From: Desulfovibrio psychrotolerans | GTDB lineage: Bacteria > Desulfobacterota > Desulfovibrionia > Desulfovibrionales > Desulfovibrionaceae | Reading direction: 5' to 3' | NCBI RefSeq assembly: GCF_013340305.1 | Contig: NZ_BLVP01000010.1 | Span: 230,845 to 294,844 of the forward strand | Length of the DNA: 64,000 nucleotides | Shown: positions 59,951 to 64,000 of the stretch, piece by piece | Layout: each line of letters opens with the position of its first letter | Position numbering within the stretch: the first letter of the stretch is position 1 | Translations under genes and position numbers: made by a program | Notes under the pieces: generated by a model | Seen by the model: only the letters and a program-made list of their open reading frames with translations | What the model was told of the DNA's origin: nothing | The model's database searches: none

Positions 59951-60733
59951 ATGGACAGAAGAGAACGACAGGACGATCCGGTAGAAGCCATGCGCACCGC
60001 CCTTGATGGGAGGCAGGCAGCCCTGTGGACTGCTTTGCCCGGTATCGTGGAGAGCTTCGATCCGGATGCGGAAACCGTATCCGTGCAGCCCGCCATTAGT
60101 GGCACGGTGCAGGATGAAGCGGGTCGCAGCAGGTCTGTGAATCTGCCGCTGCTGGTCGACGTGCCGGTGGTGTTCCCTGCCGGTGGCGGGTTTACCCTGA
60201 CGTACCCTATCCGGAAGGGGGATGAATGCCTGGTCATTTTTGCCAGCCGGTGCATAGACGCATGGTGGCAAAACGGCGGCATCGGGCGGCCCTTGGAAAC
60301 ACGGATGCATGATCTGTCTGACGGATTCGCGTTTGTCGGCCCCCGCTCTCAAGTGCGCCGCCTTGCACCGGGAGTGGATGCTGACAACGTGCAGCTGCGC
60401 ACGGATGACGGCAAGGCGCACGTGACCATGATGCCGGACTATACCATCCGCGCACAGAACCCTGCGGCGAAGGTCGAGTTGACCCCGGCAGGCGAAGTCT
60501 CGGCCGAGGCCAACGTGCAAATCACCCTTAAGGCTCCCTCCTTAACTATCGAGGCAAACGCCATAAACATGTCCGGCACCGGGGGCGGCAGCGCGGCCTT
60601 CAACATGGTGGGCGATATCAATCAGGATGGCAGCCATACCAGTACCGGCGACCAGGTCGCAGGCGGGATCAGCCAGATGCACCACACCCACCCCGGCGAC
60701 AGTGGCGGTACCACGGGAGAACCTAACGCATGA
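59951..60733 (+). CDS. Membrane-puncturing spike (Gp138 family)
   Basis: 260 residues from ATG 59951. N-terminal Gp138 OB-fold (LPGIVESFDPDAETVSVQPA, YPIRKGDECLVIFASRCIDA, WWQNGG), a beta-helix middle and a tip with QMHHTHPGDSGGTTG whose His-x-His should bind iron, as in spike tips. It pierces the outer membrane when the sheath contracts. Confidence 0.88.
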   Translation: MDRRERQDDPVEAMRTALDGRQAALWTALPGIVESFDPDAETVSVQPAISGTVQDEAGRSRSVNLPLLVDVPVVFPAGGGFTLTYPIRKGDECLVIFASRCIDAWWQNGGIGRPLETRMHDLSDGFAFVGPRSQVRRLAPGVDADNVQLRTDDGKAHVTMMPDYTIRAQNPAAKVELTPAGEVSAEANVQITLKAPSLTIEANAINMSGTGGGSAAFNMVGDINQDGSHTSTGDQVAGGISQMHHTHPGDSGGTTGEPNA

Positions 60734-61083
60734 AATACCGTAGACTGGACGCAAACGGCGACATGGTGATGGGGCACGGCGATGCGGACTATCTGCAAGA
60801 CAGCCCGGAGTGTGTTGCACAGGCAGTTGCCACCCGGCTGCGGCTGCTGACCGGAGAATGGTTTCTGGACCTGCAGGAGGGCATTCCCTACGCACCCGCA
60901 GTGCTGGGTAAACACACCAAGGAAAGCTACGACCCGGTGATCCGCGCCCGCATTCTGGAAACGGAAGGGGTGACCGCCATCACGGAATATGAATCCGTTT
61001 TTGATGGCGAAACGCGCAAGCTCACTGTGAATGTGACCATTGAAACCGTTTACGGTGCCGCAAGTGTGCAGGAGGTAATGTAG
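60730..61083 (+). CDS. Baseplate wedge protein (Mu gp46-like)
   Basis: 117 residues: VAQAVATRLRLLTGEWFLDL, QEGIPYAPAVLGKHTKESYD, IRARILETEGVTAITEYES. It is the gp46/gpW-like wedge that sits before baseplate protein J in Mu-like and simple myophages. Overlaps both neighbours. Confidence 0.82.
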   Translation: MKYRRLDANGDMVMGHGDADYLQDSPECVAQAVATRLRLLTGEWFLDLQEGIPYAPAVLGKHTKESYDPVIRARILETEGVTAITEYESVFDGETRKLTVNVTIETVYGAASVQEVM

Positions 61084-62255
61084 TGGCAGCTCGTGCATAT
61101 ATCGACGAGACCGGATTTCATGCGCCATCGTACCCGGAGGTGCTGGAAGACCTGCAGGCGGCGCATCGCGCCATTTTTGGCAACGACGTGTATCTTGAGC
61201 CTGATTCGCAGGAAGGCCAGATGCTCGCTGTATTTGCCCTGCGCATTTACGATTGCTACACGCTGGCTGGCAGTGTTTACAATGCATATTCCCCCCAGAC
61301 GGCGCAGGGTGCGGGATTGTCGCGATCGGTAAAGATCAACGGCCTGCAACGGCGGCCCGCCAGTTACAGCAGTGTTGACCTGCGTATCATCGGTCAGGTG
61401 GGCACCATCATCACCAACGGGATTGCCAAGGACAGCGCCGGGCAGAATTGGTTGCTGCCTGTAACCGTGACCATCCCCCAGGGAGGCGAAATAACGGTCA
61501 CCGCGCAGGCCGAAAAAACTGGTGACGTGCGCGCGGCAGCCGGAGAAATAACGGTTATCGCCACCCCCACGCGGGGATGGCAGCAGGTTTCCAACCCCGC
61601 TGCGGCCATTGCCGGTGCGCCTGTTGAAACGGATGCTGCATTACGCCGGAGGCAGACCATCTCCACTGCGTTGCCGAGCCTTACCGTGTTTGAAGGCACC
61701 TTGGGAGCCGTTGCCTCATTGCCCGGCGTGACCAGATCGCGCGGATACGAGAATGACAGCGACGCGGTGGATGCCAACGGCATGCCGCCGCACAGCATCT
61801 GCCTGGTCGTGGAGCGCGGGGACGCGACAGCCATAGCCACGGCAATAGCCGCGAAGAAAACACCCGGAACCAGCACATACGGTGATGTGGCCGTGCAGGT
61901 GCAGGACAGCTACGGCTCTCCTCTCCTCATCCGCTTCTATCGCCCCCAGTTGCCTAGGACGATCGTGGACATCGAGATCCGTCCGCTCAGCGGGTATCTG
62001 GCCGTTACGGCGGATGCCATCAAGGCAGGGGTTGCAGACTATATCAATGCGTTGCGCATAGGGGACGACCTGCTGCTCTCTAAGCTCTACACCCCCGTAA
62101 ACGCTGCGGACGGCAGCGCCCGCACGTTCGACATTCTATCTCTGCGCGTTGCTACAGAGGGCAATGATTTGGCTGCGTCCAATATCGTCGTGCCGTTCAA
62201 TGCCGCTCTGGCCTGCGCTGTAGACGATGTGACCGTGACGGTGGTGGAGGCATAA
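61083..62255 (+). CDS. Baseplate J-like protein (Mu gp47 type)
   Basis: 390 residues from GTG 61083 (AGGAGG upstream): GNDVYLEPDSQEGQMLAVFA, SPQTAQGAGLSRSVKINGLQ, AGAPVETDAALRRRQTIS and SLPGVTRSRGYENDSD are the gp47/J signatures. It forms the outer wedge of the baseplate. Confidence 0.93.
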   Translation: MAARAYIDETGFHAPSYPEVLEDLQAAHRAIFGNDVYLEPDSQEGQMLAVFALRIYDCYTLAGSVYNAYSPQTAQGAGLSRSVKINGLQRRPASYSSVDLRIIGQVGTIITNGIAKDSAGQNWLLPVTVTIPQGGEITVTAQAEKTGDVRAAAGEITVIATPTRGWQQVSNPAAAIAGAPVETDAALRRRQTISTALPSLTVFEGTLGAVASLPGVTRSRGYENDSDAVDANGMPPHSICLVVERGDATAIATAIAAKKTPGTSTYGDVAVQVQDSYGSPLLIRFYRPQLPRTIVDIEIRPLSGYLAVTADAIKAGVADYINALRIGDDLLLSKLYTPVNAADGSARTFDILSLRVATEGNDLAASNIVVPFNAALACAVDDVTVTVVEA

Positions 62256-62935
62256 TGGCCATATCCGACTATCTGGCGCTGATATCCTCGCAGCATCGGC
62301 ATCGCCCCAAGTTTATGGCCGTGATGGAGGCCATTCTGGCACCGCTCTGCGGCATAGATAATGTGCTTCAGGAAATGCGGTGCGCATTCGATCTGGACAG
62401 CGCGGTGGGAGTGCAGCTGGATAAAACCGGCGAGTGGATCGGGCGTAGCCGCCGTCTGAGCGTGCCTCTGACGGATGTGTATTTTTCATGGGACGCCGAC
62501 ACCGTCGGGTGGGGACAGGGTGTCTGGAAAGGCCCGTATGACCCTGCATCCGGGATGGTGAGCCTGCCGGATGACGCCTACCGCAATCTCCTGCGGGCCA
62601 AGGTCGCCGCAAATGACTGGGACGGCACAATACCCGGAGCATACACCATTTGGGGAGCCGCCTTCGCTGCCACAGGCAGCATCATACTTATACAGGACAA
62701 TCAGGATATGAGCATGGTTGTCGGCATTGCGGGCGTCCCCCCCGATGCAGTCATGTGCCAGTTGCTTTTGCAGGGCTACATTCCGCTGAAACCGCAAGGC
62801 GTGCGTGTGGCCTATTTCGCCGTAACCCCGTCCACTGATCCTGATGCCGCAGCGCTGTTCGCGTGGGATTGTGACAGCGCCGGATTGGCCGGTTGGGGTA
62901 CGGGCAATTTCCCGCAGATTCTGTACCCATCGTAA
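62255..62935 (+). CDS. DUF2612 tail protein
   Basis: 226 residues with the DUF2612 pattern: LDSAVGVQLDKTGEWIGRSR, SLPDDAYRNLLRAKVAANDW, YTIWGAAFAATGSIILIQDN. It sits between baseplate J and the fibre, where Mu gp48 or P2 gpI lie, and probably attaches the fibre. Confidence 0.85.
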   Translation: MAISDYLALISSQHRHRPKFMAVMEAILAPLCGIDNVLQEMRCAFDLDSAVGVQLDKTGEWIGRSRRLSVPLTDVYFSWDADTVGWGQGVWKGPYDPASGMVSLPDDAYRNLLRAKVAANDWDGTIPGAYTIWGAAFAATGSIILIQDNQDMSMVVGIAGVPPDAVMCQLLLQGYIPLKPQGVRVAYFAVTPSTDPDAAALFAWDCDSAGLAGWGTGNFPQILYPS

Positions 62936-62951
62936 ACAGTGAGGAAGTGTA

Positions 62952-63719
62952 ATGCCGCTTAACGAAGGCGCCGTAAACGACATACTATCGTTTGCCCATG
63001 AAGGGTTGGAAAGCAGCGGAGACCTGCTGCCGCTAGCCGAATATGCAACGGACAACATGCGCCTGCGCGGGCATCAGCCCGGTATTGCACGCCGCGATCT
63101 TGCCAACCGGGTTGCCCGGCAGGCCGCGCTTGTTGCCGCCGGGGTGGCTCAGTTCATTGCCAATCGCTATCCCGCTGGTGTGCTGGATAACGGCGATCTG
63201 GACGCCATAGAAGCCGGATTGCTGGCTGCGGTAAACAGCGTACTTTCCGGACACGCGGAACGCAACGACAATCCCCATGGTGTGACGGCGGCACAGGTTG
63301 GTGCAGCGGATGAAGACCACTTCCACATCACAGAAGAGATTGTTGACCTGCTCCCGACGTCCCACCAGTGGCTGGCAGGCCAGCGCTATCCCGTATCCAC
63401 GCTGGTTGCCGTTGACGCCGCTGTAACGTGGGACATGGCCGCAAACCCGGTGGCGCAGATCACGCTGACCGATGCGGTGACAACCGTGACGCTGACCAAC
63501 GCACAACCCGGTGCGACCTATGAGCTGACCGTGCGGCAGGACGCAACCGGAGGGCGGTCCATCGCGTTTCCGGCATCGGTCCTCTGGCCCGGCGGCACAG
63601 CGCTGGAGGTGACGCAGGACGCCAACGCGGAGGATTTAGTCATGTTCTCGGTGCGCGCCTCCATCGGTTCGCCTGTCATTCGCGGCTTTGCCGCACTCAA
63701 CATGCAGGTGGTGGCGTAA
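62952..63719 (+). CDS. Tail fibre or fibre-attachment protein
   Basis: 255 residues. ERNDNPHGVTAAQVGAADED is a typical tail-fibre element (NPHGVT), followed by a beta-rich domain (VAQITLTDAVTTVTLTNAQP). It is likely the base of the receptor-binding fibre. Its stop overlaps the next ATG. Confidence 0.75.
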   Translation: MPLNEGAVNDILSFAHEGLESSGDLLPLAEYATDNMRLRGHQPGIARRDLANRVARQAALVAAGVAQFIANRYPAGVLDNGDLDAIEAGLLAAVNSVLSGHAERNDNPHGVTAAQVGAADEDHFHITEEIVDLLPTSHQWLAGQRYPVSTLVAVDAAVTWDMAANPVAQITLTDAVTTVTLTNAQPGATYELTVRQDATGGRSIAFPASVLWPGGTALEVTQDANAEDLVMFSVRASIGSPVIRGFAALNMQVVA

Positions 63720-64000
63720 TGAGTGTTTTCCGACATCCCGCTGCAGCCTTGGGCAGCAATTCCGGTCTGCGTAACTGGTTCGGCGATGGGAGTGACGGGG
63801 ATCTGCGCCTCACCGTTGCCGCCGGTGCCGAGCAGTCGTTTGACGGCGTGTCGTGGTCGCCTATGCCCGGCTGGACCAATACTGCCGGGCTGATAACTGT
63901 GCCGTCGGTTCAGGACGGCGACATGGTGGTGGTCAACGCCCGCAATTTGACTGTGGAGGCCGGGGTTACACTGACCACTGCGAACCGCTGCCGTGGCCTG
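63719..64000 (+). CDS. Tail fibre-region protein, N-terminal part only
   Basis: Starts MSVFRHPAAALGSNSGLRNW at ATG 63719 and runs open for 94 codons to the window edge. Beta-rich with DLRLTVAAGAEQSFDGVSWS. By position it belongs to the fibre or adhesin module; the rest is outside the window. Confidence 0.65.
   Translation, partial: MSVFRHPAAALGSNSGLRNWFGDGSDGDLRLTVAAGAEQSFDGVSWSPMPGWTNTAGLITVPSVQDGDMVVVNARNLTVEAGVTLTTANRCRGL

Larger units (their letters stand above)
29559..64000 (+). mobile_element. Mu-like transposable prophage, left part (right end outside window)
   Basis: A continuous block with a leftward repressor, a Mu-type transposase A and ATPase B, GemA and Mor homologues, then lysis, head and tail genes. 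The left boundary is inferred: host-like sequence ends near 29550, a TGTGAAAC occurs at 29559, and the repeat-rich end begins at about 29576. The right end is not in the window, so target duplication and exact termini cannot be checked. The genes look intact, so the phage may be active. Confidence 0.9.

Noticed and set aside
62952..64000. Diversity-generating retroelement at the tail fibre
   Set aside because: No reverse transcriptase or template repeat is visible in the window; the right end is missing, so absence is not proof.

Overview
The window looks like a chromosomal segment of a Desulfovibrio-type sulfate reducer (Desulfovibrionaceae). It is GC-rich DNA with many sensory and solute-binding genes, a PhnD-like lipoprotein paired with a 'two-CW' histidine kinase, a TauE-type sulfur-oxyanion permease next to an HcpR/CRP-like site, and a sigma-54 activator. 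This assignment is inferred from gene content and style; no rRNA or tRNA gene is present to confirm it.

Layout. Host part, 1-29550. A histidine kinase (cut by the left edge) overlaps a PhnD-like sensor lipoprotein (1-3070, minus strand). A small membrane protein and a TSUP permease follow (3088-5164), then a stand-alone solute-binding protein (5621-6400). A Pat-type ligase/acetyltransferase (6473-9160) is divergent from acetyl-CoA synthetase (9808-11793). Next come a chemoreceptor (12162-14333) and a poorly known membrane protein (14841-15698). A thioredoxin-fold gene (16030-16446) sits behind a sigma-54 promoter and an operator cluster, downstream of a sigma-54 activator/HDOD pair (16925-20439). 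Divergent from that pair is a signalling operon (response regulator, Hpt protein, CheA lacking Hpt, NDH-2-like dehydrogenase; 20826-25338). PgpA, two more solute-binding proteins and a HicAB toxin-antitoxin pair complete the host part. Minisatellite-like repeats (11, 12 and 21 bp) recur in the gaps and at gene ends.

Prophage part, about 29560-64000, running off the right edge. This is a transposable (Mu-like) prophage. It has a repeat-rich left end, a leftward CI-type repressor with an operator, and a rightward early operon holding a Ner-like protein, a second CI-like protein, the DDE transposase (A), the ATPase (B), a DUF3164 protein, a nucleoside-deoxyribosyltransferase-like protein, GemA and a Mor-type activator. 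A late region follows: holin, transglycosylase, overlapping Rz/Rz1 spanins, small and large terminase, DUF1073 portal, Mu-F-like head protein fused to a DUF6883-like domain with a DUF4926 partner, DUF2213 and DUF2184 head proteins, contractile sheath and tube, a frameshifted tail chaperone, tape measure, a simple baseplate of the Pam3/Gp138 type, and tail-fibre genes.

How it works together. In the prophage, the repressor holds the early promoter off. When repression fails, A and B replicate the phage by transposition and Mor switches on lysis and morphogenesis. The late start site seems arranged so that only a transcript made from a late promoter has a free ribosome-binding site for the lysis genes. 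In the host part, Pat probably tunes Acs by lysine acetylation, and the sigma-54 activator probably drives the thioredoxin-like gene. The most unusual signals are the sigma-54/UAS unit, the head-protein/DUF6883-DUF4926 pair, and a roughly four- to five-fold excess of the hexamer GTAAAC confined to the prophage.
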